A stretch of 64,000 nucleotides of DNA from JABURQ01 sp029243145 (lineage in GTDB: Bacteria; Planctomycetota; Planctomycetia; Planctomycetales; Planctomycetaceae): contig CBFHYX010000012.1 of NCBI GenBank assembly GCA_965660145.1, forward strand, positions 86,202 to 150,201. The letters are read 5' to 3'. The notes under the pieces were generated by a model. It saw only the letters and a program-made list of their open reading frames with translations. It searched no databases and was not told the origin of the DNA. Positions 16,258 through 25,896 of the stretch are shown here, one piece after another (the first letter of the stretch is position 1; every line of letters starts with the position of its first letter). The translations under genes were made by a program, and so were the position numbers.

Positions 16258-19188
16258 TTATTTGCTTAAGACAGCATCAAGGTTCAATAGGACATTGGAG
16301 ACGACTGTCCATGCAGCCGCTTCAGCCAGATCAATCCCCTCTGGTATTGGTCCGAGAGGCTCTGTTGCGAGCAACTTGGCTTCTTCAAGAGTCTGCTGGT
16401 AATGAACCAATTCGGATTCATACAAATCTCGAACAGTCTGTATCTCCTCCGAAGCAGGTTCTTTGACCAGGACTAACCGCAAGGCCCACGCGATTTTTTC
16501 ATCGAGAGAGCCTCCGCCTTCAAGAATGATGCGACGAGCAAGAGCTTGTGCGGCTTCCACATAGACCGTGTCGTTCAAGGTCACAAAGACCTGCAAAGGC
16601 GTATTAGTGCGTATGCGTCGCACATTACAAATTTCTCGACTGGGTGCATCAAATGTCGCCATCGAAGGATATGGAACCGAGCGTCGCCAAAATGTATATA
16701 GCCCACGACGATACTTGTCGTCACCCTTACTTTCTGGCCAAGTTCGCTGCCCATTAAATGCGGCACGCCACAAACCGGGCGGCTGAGGAGGATATACAGA
16801 GGGACCACCAATTTTTCGTTTCAGCAATCCGCTATGGGCAAGTGCTTGATCTCGCACCATCTCCGCTTCTAGGCGGAAACGTGGCCCACGTGACAACCAC
16901 GTATTATTAGGGTCGGCATCATGCTTCAAGGAACTGGCTTCTGCGGATTGTTTGTAGGTTTCAGAGGTGGCAATCAGCCGAAGTAACCGCTTGATATTCC
17001 AGTCTTGTTGAAACTCAACAGCCAACCAATCCAATAATTCTGGATGGCTGGGCATTTCCCCCTGTGAACCAAAATCTTCTTCGGTCACGACAAGACCGCG
17101 ACCAAACATCTTGGCCCAAAAACGATTGACGGCCACACGAGAGGTCAGCGGATTTTCGGAATCAACTAACCAGCGAGCCGCATCAAGGCGGCTTTTCGCT
17201 TCCCCCTTAGCAGGATGAAAGTTCTCAGGCAAACCGTGCTCTACTTTATCACCAGGACTCAAAAAGTTCCCACGCAGATGGACGAAAGTTTCACGATGTT
17301 TCTCAAGAGATAACTCTTGCATCACGGGAACCGTGGGAATGGCGGGCTTCGATTTTTGCAAAGCGGCAATTTTATTGGATAGCTTGACCGCTTCGGGATC
17401 GATGGTGCGATAATATTCTTCGAGTTTCTTTTTCTGGGCATCGTCCCACACGGAACGATCCAACTTGAGAATCGCAACAATCTCTTCGGGAACAGTCACT
17501 CGGCTATCGATGGGGTATTCGGCTGAGACTTTGGGGGCCTCTTTAATCTCAGTTTTCCAGACTGTCGAGCGTTCCTTCTGGTCTTTCCCCGTATCTGCCA
17601 ACAACACGATTCTGAAGTTATTCAGTCGGCTATAAACAGTTCCATCGGTCCGATTCCAGACAACAACCTTTTCGATCGGCAATGAACTTCCCAGATCGAC
17701 TTCCCACCAGGGATCATTACTAACCTTGGTATGCGTCGTTGACTTGGCATCAAAGAAATGTCCGTCGGTATTGTCGTCATTGGCAAGATTCGCGGGACCA
17801 TTATAGTCGGTACTCGATTGCGAGGCGGTCCCTTTGAGGGCAACGTTCTCTTCTCCTGAAAACACTTGAACTTCAGCCAGCGACAGCATCTTCCCCTTGC
17901 CGGGCAATTCAATCCGCACGTAACGAGCTTTTAATGGTTCTGATTCTGAATTCAGTTGTCCCAGTGTCTTCCCTATCCATTCATTTTGACGATTCTGTCG
18001 TGATTCATCGTTCGTGTTGAGTTGTTTTTGCACCTCAGAGATCTGTGTTTCAATCGCAGCAACTTGTGATTCCCATGATTTTGTGGGAGCGTTCATCGTC
18101 GGTGATTCATTCGGTTGATCATTATCGGAAGTCTGATTGAACAAACTGTAGAAACTGTAATATTCCTGATGAGAGATGGGATCGTATTTATGGGTGTGAC
18201 ATTTCGCGCACCCCATCGTCAGCCCCATCCAGACCTGAATCGTGGTATCGACTCGATCCTTAACCGCAGCCACTCGAAACTCTTCATCGTCGGTCCCCCC
18301 TTCTGTATTCGTCATCGTATTACGATGAAAAGCGGTGGCCACTTTCTGTTCGAGAGTCGCATCGGGTAATAAATCGCCTGCCAATTGTTCTATCGTGAAT
18401 TGATCGTAGGGCAGATTGCGATTAAATGCATCAATGACCCAATCGCGATACCGCCAAATATTGGGACGTAACGGATCGGAGCCATACCCGCGAGAGTCGG
18501 CATATCGGGCGAGATCAAGCCAGACGCGTGCCCAGCGTTCTCCATACGCACTGTCTTTCAAAAAACGATCCACCATTTTTTTGTAGGCGTCGGCACTTTT
18601 GTCATTGAGGTACTGATCGACTTCTTCAGGTGATGGGGGGAGCCCGCGAAGATCAAAACTGAGTCGTCGAATTAAAGTATGACGATCTGCTTGGGAGTTG
18701 GGCGTAAATTCTCTCAGCCTCATCTGTTGGAGGACGAAAGCGTCAATCGGATTCTCAGTCCAACCTTTGAAATCAACAGCCGGAACATCGGGACGTACCG
18801 GTTTCACAAACGACCAATGCCGAGAATACTTCGCCCCTTCCCGAATCCATTTCGTCAGAGTTTCAATTTCCTCCGGCGTCAATTCATGTCCAGAGTCGGC
18901 AGGTGGCATCACTGAAAACTCATCATCGCTGGTGATTCTTGCCACGAGTTCACTCTCTGCGGGCTTGCCCGGAACAATAGCCGTTTTACCACTGTCGAGT
19001 TGAGAAGTCGCGTTTTGCGCATCGGTCAGATGCAGTCCGCTTTCCCGGTGCTCGGGATCAGGACCATGACAGGCGAGACAGTTCTTGGACAAGATCGGTC
19101 GGACATAGCGATTGAATTCGATGTCGTCCGCATGCAATGTTGGTCCGCATAAACAAATGGTGCCAACAATGAGAAGAATTCGTTGCAT
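16258..19188 (-). CDS. PSCyt1-DUF1549-DUF1553 protein with discoidin-like insert
   Basis: A 976-residue secreted protein: signal peptide (about residues 1-20), planctomycete cytochrome c-type domain with the haem-binding motif CLACHG, DUF1549 (about 135-340) with a second CAKCH motif in MGLTMGCAKCHTHKYDPIS, then DUF1553 (about 690-930). Between the two DUFs lie a helical, Gln-rich stretch and a discoidin/F5-F8 type C-like domain (LSLAEVQVFSGEENVALKG, ASQSSTDYNG, DPWWEVDLGS), probably for carbohydrate binding. These proteins occur with DUF1501 partners, as here, and are thought to take part in extracellular polymer breakdown; the chemistry is unproven. It is first in the two-gene unit and divergent from the isomerase gene. 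Confidence 0.92.
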   Translation of the reverse strand: MQRILLIVGTICLCGPTLHADDIEFNRYVRPILSKNCLACHGPDPEHRESGLHLTDAQNATSQLDSGKTAIVPGKPAESELVARITSDDEFSVMPPADSGHELTPEEIETLTKWIREGAKYSRHWSFVKPVRPDVPAVDFKGWTENPIDAFVLQQMRLREFTPNSQADRHTLIRRLSFDLRGLPPSPEEVDQYLNDKSADAYKKMVDRFLKDSAYGERWARVWLDLARYADSRGYGSDPLRPNIWRYRDWVIDAFNRNLPYDQFTIEQLAGDLLPDATLEQKVATAFHRNTMTNTEGGTDDEEFRVAAVKDRVDTTIQVWMGLTMGCAKCHTHKYDPISHQEYYSFYSLFNQTSDNDQPNESPTMNAPTKSWESQVAAIETQISEVQKQLNTNDESRQNRQNEWIGKTLGQLNSESEPLKARYVRIELPGKGKMLSLAEVQVFSGEENVALKGTASQSSTDYNGPANLANDDNTDGHFFDAKSTTHTKVSNDPWWEVDLGSSLPIEKVVVWNRTDGTVYSRLNNFRIVLLADTGKDQKERSTVWKTEIKEAPKVSAEYPIDSRVTVPEEIVAILKLDRSVWDDAQKKKLEEYYRTIDPEAVKLSNKIAALQKSKPAIPTVPVMQELSLEKHRETFVHLRGNFLSPGDKVEHGLPENFHPAKGEAKSRLDAARWLVDSENPLTSRVAVNRFWAKMFGRGLVVTEEDFGSQGEMPSHPELLDWLAVEFQQDWNIKRLLRLIATSETYKQSAEASSLKHDADPNNTWLSRGPRFRLEAEMVRDQALAHSGLLKRKIGGPSVYPPQPPGLWRAAFNGQRTWPESKGDDKYRRGLYTFWRRSVPYPSMATFDAPSREICNVRRIRTNTPLQVFVTLNDTVYVEAAQALARRIILEGGGSLDEKIAWALRLVLVKEPASEEIQTVRDLYESELVHYQQTLEEAKLLATEPLGPIPEGIDLAEAAAWTVVSNVLLNLDAVLSK

Positions 19189-19365
19189 GATGTTCAGTAT
19201 TTATCAGAAGGAAGGTCACTCGTAGGCAGGAGTTTGATTATAACAGGAAATTAATGGGATGGCAGATCTCATTTTCGGAGTTATTACGGAATCGCTTGAG
19301 ATCCCCTCAGAACTCTGTTGTGATACACATTGACACTCAGACGCACATTCCGGGAATAATCTTTC

Positions 19366-20178
19366 ATGGTAAATTTTATTTATTCACTCAATTCCAGCAC
19401 CATCAAAACGACTCCCATCTTGGATAAAATTCGCATCGCGGCCAAAGTCGGCTACAAAGCTATTGAACTTTGGCATGACGACATGGACACCTACATCGAG
19501 TCAGGTGGTCAGATTCAGGACATTCGCAATGCCGTCGATGACTCGGGACTGCTTGTTCCAACGACAATTTTCCTCAAAGGCTGGTGGGATACAGAAGGGG
19601 AAGAATATGTCGAGAAGATAGACGAAATCAAACGGCGATTGGATCAGGCGGAAATCGTCGGTGCGACTCATTCCATTGCCGGGCCACCGCATGGCCCTGT
19701 CGATCTTGCTCACGGTGCCCGTCAATACGCCAATCTACTCGATGTCGGCAAAGAGTTCGGCGTGAAGCCGGTCTTCGAATATCTGGGATTCGCCCAAGAA
19801 GTCCATACGATTGAAATCGCGAAGCAAATTCTGAAAGAGTGCGGTCACCCCGATGCCACGATGGTCGTGGATCCCTTTCACTGCCATGTGGGTGGAGGAG
19901 GCATTGATGCCATCAAGGATCTCAAGCCCGAACAAATTGCCATCTCGCATTTTAACGACGCCCCCGCAGAGCCGGAGGCTTCGACTCAACGCGACCCGGA
20001 CCGCGTCATGCCCGGAGATGGCATCATCAAATTGAAGAACTACTGTCGCTATCTGAAGCAGATCGGTTACGACCGCTGCCTGTCATTGGAACTGTTCCGT
20101 CCCGATTTGTGGGAACAGGACCCCGAAGAAGTCGCCGCCATTGGCTTGGAGAAGATGATGTCGATTGCTGAGGGGTAA
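19366..20178 (+). CDS. sugar phosphate isomerase/epimerase family TIM barrel
   Basis: A 270-residue xylose-isomerase-like/AP-endonuclease-2 TIM barrel. The strand ends place acidic and His residues in an expected divalent-metal site: VFEYLGF (Glu), MVVDPFHCHVGGGG (Asp and His), ISHFNDAP (His, Asp) and LSLELFRPDLWEQDP (Glu). Such enzymes isomerise or epimerise sugars or polyols, or act on inositol derivatives; the substrate cannot be read from sequence. It is divergent from the PSCyt1 gene across 177 bases. A second protein of this superfamily is encoded at 31164-32006 but is not closely similar. Confidence 0.85.
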   Translation: MVNFIYSLNSSTIKTTPILDKIRIAAKVGYKAIELWHDDMDTYIESGGQIQDIRNAVDDSGLLVPTTIFLKGWWDTEGEEYVEKIDEIKRRLDQAEIVGATHSIAGPPHGPVDLAHGARQYANLLDVGKEFGVKPVFEYLGFAQEVHTIEIAKQILKECGHPDATMVVDPFHCHVGGGGIDAIKDLKPEQIAISHFNDAPAEPEASTQRDPDRVMPGDGIIKLKNYCRYLKQIGYDRCLSLELFRPDLWEQDPEEVAAIGLEKMMSIAEG

Positions 20179-20208
20179 CGATCATAATATCGAGAAATAG
20201 TCATCGAG

Positions 20209-20499
20209 CTAACAACTGAACAATTCGGGTGGAAAATGGGAAATCACCGATACGCACTCATTGTCTGTCTTAATCAAATACTCTTCGAGTATGTCTGAAT
20301 CCATGACAATGTTTCCATGAGATATTTCTATATCCAACCAACCACCGTCTGAAACATGAAAGACATACTGATTTGCAACATTCAACTTATCCCACGGAAA
20401 GTTGAGCATTTCTCCCTCATCCAATGCTCTGAAACCTATCGGGGTACGAAAGAGGACTTGTGAAATTCCGACCACACTTTCGTCTACACTTGAGTACAT
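20209..20499 (-). CDS. small hypothetical protein
   Basis: A 96-residue reading frame with no recognised domain, no signal peptide and an acidic composition (several Asp/Glu clusters, and Trp residues in NFPWDKLN and DGGWLDIE). It fills an otherwise empty stretch between the isomerase and the FAD oxidoreductase, and TAAGG sits just before its ATG. The frame is open for another ten codons upstream, so it could also be the tail of a decayed longer gene. The reading is plausible but uncertain. Confidence 0.45.
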   Translation of the reverse strand: MYSSVDESVVGISQVLFRTPIGFRALDEGEMLNFPWDKLNVANQYVFHVSDGGWLDIEISHGNIVMDSDILEEYLIKTDNECVSVISHFPPELFSC

Positions 20500-20603
20500 C
20501 CTTACCGCGACAGTCAGAAGCCATTGATCTTAATGCACAGACGCAATTTCAACGTGTGATACGTGATCCGGTATCTCAAAGACGGTGAGATTGGTAGACT
20601 TAC

Positions 20604-22703
20604 TCACTTCTTCACCCATTGCACGGCGTCGGCGATGACGTACCCATCGGCCCCCTCATTGGAAATCACCACGACGGCAGGCTGGCCTTTCGCGAACGTG
20701 AATGTTCCCACGGAAACAAACAAGTCGTCAATCGGTGGTTTCTTTTTCTGATTGACGCGGACTTCTTTTTGACTACCCTCCGATTCAATCAGCACTAACA
20801 CATTGCTGGCACGATTGCCGTGTGGCGAATAAGAAACGCGGACTTCGTATTCTCCATCTGCGGGTAGCTTGGTCTCATACCGGACCGACATCTTGCCCTG
20901 ATTGTTTTTGCCATCATGCAAGTAAGAACGACCGACCCAAGGGCCGACCGTGTGTCCCGGCCCCCAATGTCCGTCCGCTTTTGCGCTGACATCATCAACC
21001 ACAATGCCTTTCAGTGATTTTGTACTGACACTTTTCCCGGCTGCGTAAGAGGGAAGAAAGTCACCTTCGAGAACTTGGCCATCTTTGACCAGGCGTTCCT
21101 TCAATGTCTCATATTTCACATCTTGCACTGCAATGCCAGCATCCATGGCCATCACGCCGACCGTCGTTGCAGACTGGCCCAGAATCATGAAGACCGGTTC
21201 CATGCGAATGCTGCCGAACGCAATGTGCGAACTCGACACGCAAACAGGGACAACCAAATTCGTACACTCTTCTTTCTTTGGCAGGACACTCCCCAATGCA
21301 ATCGAATACGGTCCGCGTGTCGAAACGCCGATATCTCCTTCATTTTGGACATAACCTTCCGGCGTGATGTAGCGCTGAATATTGTGCGAATCCATCGTGT
21401 ACGACCCCATGCCGATTGATTCGGGCGTTGGTCGCTTTTTGAGTAACTCATTTTCTGTCATCACATAATCACCGATCATGCGACGTGCTTCTCGGATGTA
21501 AAGCTGATGCGGCCAGCTGCCGTTATCGGTGAACTCATCTTTGGCCAATCCCCAAGCGTTGAACTTCTCTCGTACATCTTGGGGCACTCGTGGATCATTG
21601 GCGAGGAAGTACATCAACCCCTGCTGATAGACTTCGTGCTCTTTGATGATTTCTTGACGACGTTTGTAAGTCCCTTCGGGATAATCGTAGTTGTAGCCGA
21701 TGTTATCGGTACTGAACGGACCATGATTGTTGGTGTCTGTTTTGAAATTCGGAATTGGATCGAATTTGCGGAACCCTTCACGCCAACCGGCATTGAGAAC
21801 TCTCAGCAGCAATTCATACTGCGAAGCATCGTACCCTTTGGGTTTGGGAAACGGGACACGATTTTCGTCGTGATTCGTCAGACACATGCGGAAGCAATAC
21901 GCCTGAACTTTATTGTCCCCTGCCCCGTATTCTCCAGGATGTTCGGTGCTGATCCGAGGAAGCACTCCGCTACTGGCATCTCCCGGCACTTTGTAAGGTG
22001 AAATCGGATCTTTCAGGACACCAAAGTGATGCCCATGATGTAGAACTCCCGTCTGCACGCCGTTCCAATCCTCACCATAAACATCCTTAGCCTCTCTCCC
22101 TACATGATAAGAGACCCCGGCGACAGCCATCAGATCTCCTTCGTAGGTTGTATCAATAAACAATTTTCCTTTGTAGGTTTTCCCGCTGATAGTCGTGATG
22201 GAGACGATCTTGTTCCCCTCCATTTTGACGCCGTTCTTTCGATCCAGCCATTCATTACGATGCACGGGGATCTCATAGTCTTTCACAAAGCTATCGAAGA
22301 CTTGCTCGGCCACATGTGGCTCGAAAATCCACATGGTACGTTCGTCACCGTCAATCGCCGCTGTCCCCTGCCCTTTGTTGCCGTAAGACTCGCGATTCTG
22401 CTGCTTCCACGAACCGTCTTTCTGATATTCCTTCCAGACACGATGATAGAATTCACGCGAGAGTCCACCGATCACCTGCTTATTTCCTGTGTCTGTCCAA
22501 CCGAGACCGCCTGATGAGAGACCCCCCAAATGAGTGTCAGGGGAGACAATCACGACAGACTTCCCCATCTTCTTCGCTTGGACGGCAGAGGTGACCGCAG
22601 CAGAGGTTCCGCCGTAAACAACGACGTCGTACTCGGCGGAGTGAAGAGTAGAAAATTGTCCTGCCAGCAGAGTTGCAAAGATCGCTAATACAAAGCAGCG
22701 CAT
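20604..22703 (-). CDS. secreted FAD-dependent oxidoreductase with C-terminal golvesin-like domain
   Basis: The signal peptide MRCFVLAIFATLLAGQFSTLHSA leads into a Rossmann FAD-binding motif, YDVVVYGGTSAAVTSAVQA. A long FAD_oxidored-type catalytic region follows, with LFIDTTYEGDLMAVAGVSYH and, later, IRMEPVFMILGQSAT. The last 140 residues (from about 560) form a beta-rich module like the golvesin/xanthan-lyase C-terminal domain, ending VIADAVQWVKK. Such proteins are frequent in planctomycetes next to DUF1080 proteins, as here: the double-DUF1080 gene is 75 bases upstream on the same strand. The role is probably oxidation of extracellular sugars or glycans, an inference from context. A longer frame starts at 22754, but 22703 gives a proper signal peptide. 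Confidence 0.88.
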   Translation of the reverse strand: MRCFVLAIFATLLAGQFSTLHSAEYDVVVYGGTSAAVTSAVQAKKMGKSVVIVSPDTHLGGLSSGGLGWTDTGNKQVIGGLSREFYHRVWKEYQKDGSWKQQNRESYGNKGQGTAAIDGDERTMWIFEPHVAEQVFDSFVKDYEIPVHRNEWLDRKNGVKMEGNKIVSITTISGKTYKGKLFIDTTYEGDLMAVAGVSYHVGREAKDVYGEDWNGVQTGVLHHGHHFGVLKDPISPYKVPGDASSGVLPRISTEHPGEYGAGDNKVQAYCFRMCLTNHDENRVPFPKPKGYDASQYELLLRVLNAGWREGFRKFDPIPNFKTDTNNHGPFSTDNIGYNYDYPEGTYKRRQEIIKEHEVYQQGLMYFLANDPRVPQDVREKFNAWGLAKDEFTDNGSWPHQLYIREARRMIGDYVMTENELLKKRPTPESIGMGSYTMDSHNIQRYITPEGYVQNEGDIGVSTRGPYSIALGSVLPKKEECTNLVVPVCVSSSHIAFGSIRMEPVFMILGQSATTVGVMAMDAGIAVQDVKYETLKERLVKDGQVLEGDFLPSYAAGKSVSTKSLKGIVVDDVSAKADGHWGPGHTVGPWVGRSYLHDGKNNQGKMSVRYETKLPADGEYEVRVSYSPHGNRASNVLVLIESEGSQKEVRVNQKKKPPIDDLFVSVGTFTFAKGQPAVVVISNEGADGYVIADAVQWVKK

Positions 22704-22778
22704 AGGTCTGTTCCTGAAAATAGAAAACGGGATGAGCATCCTGATGACACACATCCCGTAGAATTCAATGTTCGTTCA

Positions 22779-24098
22779 TCAATGGAGTTCTTTGATTGAC
22801 AGACCACGGAACTTGACCGGGTCATTATGCCCGGCGAAACCGAAATAGCCTTTTTCCAGAGTCTTACCTGGATGCGGAGAGTTGGCCATGTATTCCGAAA
22901 TCGTGCTGAGATCGGCATCGAGAATCGTATATCCATTGAGTTCCACTTTAATGGTCGATCCTTTGACCGTCACTTCCTGATAATTCCACTCCCCGAGAGG
23001 ACGGAAATACCCACGATGAGCGGCAGCCATTCCGTATGCAGAGCCGTGATACTGACGCGCATCGAGCTTGGCATATTTTGGATGTTCGCTGTCCAGTACC
23101 TGCAATTCTGTCATCCCAGCGTACGCCGGGTTACCGCTACCTGGGTAACGAATGGCCAAACCATTGTTGCCGCCGGGAGGAAGCTGGAACTCGAGGCGAA
23201 CGACAAAGTCGGCATACTCTTTCTCGGTATGGATGTGACCACCCTTTCCCTTTTGGCACATGATGGCACCATCTTCAATTTGATAATTATCGACCGGCCC
23301 TTCCCAGCCGGTAAAATCTTTTCCATTGAAGATGCTCTTAAATTGTGCCTGTTTGTGTTGAGAGTGCGCCTGCAGAATCTGATTCGCTTCACTGTTAGGT
23401 ATCTCACGAACAAAGATATTCCGCCAGCGAATTTCTCCGCCATGTGTTTGCAACTGAATCACCCCATCAGCGAATAAAGGACGAGAACGATCCCAATAGT
23501 TTTCCATGACGGCATGATCGACGACCAATTTATCATTGTAGTACACGGTCGTTTTGTCGCCGACCTGGATGATTCGGAAGCTGTTCCATTCACCGAACGC
23601 TTTGTCGGCATTCACCAAGGGAAGTTGCCCCGGTTGTTCTTTGGAATTGTTAAACAACCCGCCGGAACCTTTGTCGGCATTACGGTCCCATTTGCCCCCT
23701 GCTTCGGTGGTGTCCCAGATTTGAACCTGTGGTGTGCCACGTAGATAGATGCCGCTATCGGCCTTTGCGACGGTTTTGTATTCAATGTGAAACTCAATAT
23801 CACCGTATGCTTTGTCGGTTGTGAGATAGGCACCTTTCCCATCATTCACTAGCTCTCCCTGATCAACAGACCAATGCATTTTCGCATCTTCCGTCCACTT
23901 GGAGATTTGCTCCGATTGTTCGGCCTCAGTAATCGATTCGAGTTTGCGAGGATCAAAATGCGGCATACCGTGCCAACCATCCAGATTTTTGCCGTTAAAA
24001 AGTGCCGTAAAACCTTTTGGCGGGGTATTTTGTTCGGCAGCCAATCCAGTGATTGTGACAAAAGCGATCAAACAGAGGGAAATTAAACTACGAAGCAT
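22779..24098 (-). CDS. secreted protein with two DUF1080 (3-keto-disaccharide hydrolase) domains
   Basis: A 439-residue secreted protein with tandem DUF1080 domains. The first spans about residues 28-230 (GFTALFNGKNLDGWHGMP to GEIRWRNIFVREIP), the second about 250-438 (FKSIFNGKDFTGWEGP to FRGLSIKELH). DUF1080 has a concanavalin-like jelly-roll fold; some members hydrolyse 3-keto-glycosides after oxidation of the sugar by a partner oxidoreductase. The FAD oxidoreductase gene directly downstream makes that coupling attractive here. The ATG at 24098 is supported by GGAG seven bases upstream and by the signal peptide MLRSLISLCLIAFVTITGLAAE; the 47 upstream in-frame codons are not likely coding. 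Confidence 0.9.
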   Translation of the reverse strand: MLRSLISLCLIAFVTITGLAAEQNTPPKGFTALFNGKNLDGWHGMPHFDPRKLESITEAEQSEQISKWTEDAKMHWSVDQGELVNDGKGAYLTTDKAYGDIEFHIEYKTVAKADSGIYLRGTPQVQIWDTTEAGGKWDRNADKGSGGLFNNSKEQPGQLPLVNADKAFGEWNSFRIIQVGDKTTVYYNDKLVVDHAVMENYWDRSRPLFADGVIQLQTHGGEIRWRNIFVREIPNSEANQILQAHSQHKQAQFKSIFNGKDFTGWEGPVDNYQIEDGAIMCQKGKGGHIHTEKEYADFVVRLEFQLPPGGNNGLAIRYPGSGNPAYAGMTELQVLDSEHPKYAKLDARQYHGSAYGMAAAHRGYFRPLGEWNYQEVTVKGSTIKVELNGYTILDADLSTISEYMANSPHPGKTLEKGYFGFAGHNDPVKFRGLSIKELH

Positions 24099-24449
24099 CA
24101 GAAAACTCCTGCTAATGGGTAGGTTTGGAGATCGGGAGAGATCACTTTTGTACCAGAACCCATACGCATTATTCCACTTATTTTCGTTAGGATTCTTCGC
24201 GAGAATTCGTTTATTTTTAAGCGGACTGATCGATGCCAATGCCCTGTCGGCATTCCCGGTATTTCCTCACGACGATAATTCCCTTTGATATGACTGCCAC
24301 CGACCAGCAATGTTTGATCAAGCATTTTCGAGAAGAGGAACTTTGGAAATACCGTTTTCTCTCTGGTAAAGTTCAATGTAAGCTATTCACTCGAAGACAA
24401 TATTGCGATGAGCGCATCACTTGAGACTCAATTCCACAGGAAAATAGAC
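24099..24449. other. divergent intergenic region (351 bp)
   Basis: No gene is seen here. It must hold the start signals for the double-DUF1080 gene (minus) and the SGNH hydrolase gene (plus). The only clear structure is a short inverted repeat, AATGCC-CTGTC-GGCATT, around 24238-24254. No confident promoter was identified. Confidence 0.5.
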
Positions 24450-25799
24450 ATGCTTAACCGACTCCGTTCCTTTTTAATTCTATCATGTGTGTTGCTGGTC
24501 TCGGCCACGGCATATTCACAAGACCTTGCAAAGCCTGTTTCCAAAGTCACACTCGCTGATGGTGATTCCATCGTCTTTTTGGGTGACAGTATTACTCATC
24601 AGTGTCTCTATACCCAATATGTAGAAGATTTTCTCTACACACGATTCCCGACAAATCGATTCAAAATCCACAACGCGGGTGTTGGTGGTGCGCGTGCCTG
24701 GGATGCTCTCGCTCGCTTTGATGCCGACGTGGCCGCGTACAAACCCAAATATGTCACCATTCTGCTAGGAATGAACGATGGCAGTTACCAACCGTTCAAT
24801 CAGGATATTTTTGACACCTACAAACAAGATATGACGGAACTATTAAGTCGTCTTGATTCCATCGGAGCAATTTCGATCCCCATGACGCCAACGATGTTTG
24901 ATTCGCGTGCCTCGGTAATCGGGAAACGCGAACGCGACCCAGCAATGTTACGCGAATACAATTCCGTCCTCACCTATTACGGCACTTGGCTACGCGAACT
25001 TGCCACGGATGAAGGACGAGGCTTCGTCGATATGTGGGGCCCGCTGAACAACATCACGTTTGAACAACGCAAACAAGACGCGAACTTCACGCTGATCAAG
25101 GATGCCGTTCATCCCGATGCACCGGGACAAGTCGTGATGGCGGCCGCCATTATCACCGATCTTGGTTTTCCCCGTCAGGTCTCCAATATCCGTGTTTCAG
25201 CAGATTTGAACGGAGATGTAAATGCGACCGCTACGGGAGGCAAGGTAACCAACATTCTGATCACCGATGATACTGTTTCATTTAGCTGGAAGGCCAATAG
25301 CCTACCATGGGTCGTTCCCGCTGAAGCCCAACCGGGGGCTGTTTTGACGAAGCTCGGTCATAAGCTGAGCAAAGAATCTCTCGAAGTCCACGGATTAGCA
25401 CCGGGAAAATATCAATTGAAAATTGATGACAAAGTGGTAGGCGTTTACACAAATGTTCAACTCGCTCGTCACATCGAACTTCAGGAAAATGCGAAAACTC
25501 CCCAACATCAGCAGGCCACCTATGTCGCCGAGTTGAACAAGCAAAGAAATGCCGGACCGGTTCGCAGCATGCGGGGACAATGGTCACAATTCCAACGCTA
25601 CGCACGTTCCAAGAGGGCTGCAGAAGCGGACCTCAAGAATGAAGCGGCAGTCGCAGAGTTGGAAAAATGGACCGAGCAGATCAAAGGCATGGATAATCGT
25701 GTCGCCGAGTTCAACGCCGCTGCAAAACTGATTGAAGATGAGATTTACAAAACTAACCAACCGATCTCGCGTAAATATGTCATCAAGAAAGTGAAATAG
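24450..25799 (+). CDS. secreted SGNH/GDSL-family hydrolase
   Basis: A 449-residue secreted esterase-like protein. After the signal peptide (about residues 1-23) come the SGNH blocks: GDSITH with the nucleophile Ser (45-50), the Gly block NAGVGGARAWD, the Asn block LLGMNDGS, and the catalytic Asp and His in DAVHPDAPGQ (about 208-217). The last 100 residues are helical and charged and may form a coiled coil. Planctomycete relatives are often annotated as GDSL lipases or carbohydrate esterases that deacylate polysaccharides. AGGAA about seven bases upstream supports the ATG at 24450 over the longer frame from 24408. Confidence 0.88.
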   Translation: MLNRLRSFLILSCVLLVSATAYSQDLAKPVSKVTLADGDSIVFLGDSITHQCLYTQYVEDFLYTRFPTNRFKIHNAGVGGARAWDALARFDADVAAYKPKYVTILLGMNDGSYQPFNQDIFDTYKQDMTELLSRLDSIGAISIPMTPTMFDSRASVIGKRERDPAMLREYNSVLTYYGTWLRELATDEGRGFVDMWGPLNNITFEQRKQDANFTLIKDAVHPDAPGQVVMAAAIITDLGFPRQVSNIRVSADLNGDVNATATGGKVTNILITDDTVSFSWKANSLPWVVPAEAQPGAVLTKLGHKLSKESLEVHGLAPGKYQLKIDDKVVGVYTNVQLARHIELQENAKTPQHQQATYVAELNKQRNAGPVRSMRGQWSQFQRYARSKRAAEADLKNEAAVAELEKWTEQIKGMDNRVAEFNAAAKLIEDEIYKTNQPISRKYVIKKVK

Positions 25800-25826
25800 T
25801 CGCATCGCTATTGATCAACCATAAAG

Positions 25827-25864
25827 AAACCCCCGTGCTGGTTTTGACCAACACAGGGGTTTTT
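25827..25864. terminator. bidirectional terminator
   Basis: Arms AAACCCCCGTGCTGGT and ACCAACACAGGGGTTT pair over 16 positions with two mismatches around a TTTTG-type loop. A T-run follows on the right and an A-rich stretch on the left. It lies between the convergent SGNH hydrolase and double-HMA genes and can serve both. Confidence 0.8.
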
Positions 25865-25896
25865 CGTTTGAGATTCAACTTCTTCCTGCAAGCTGT

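Noticed and set aside
19320..19360. TTGACA followed by AATAAT as a sigma-70 promoter before the isomerase gene
   Set aside because: The spacing is about 19 bases and the -10 would sit right at the ribosome binding region; planctomycete promoters are not well enough known to call it.
22827..23477. 216-codon plus-strand frame
   Set aside because: Antisense to the double-DUF1080 gene; no recognisable protein features.
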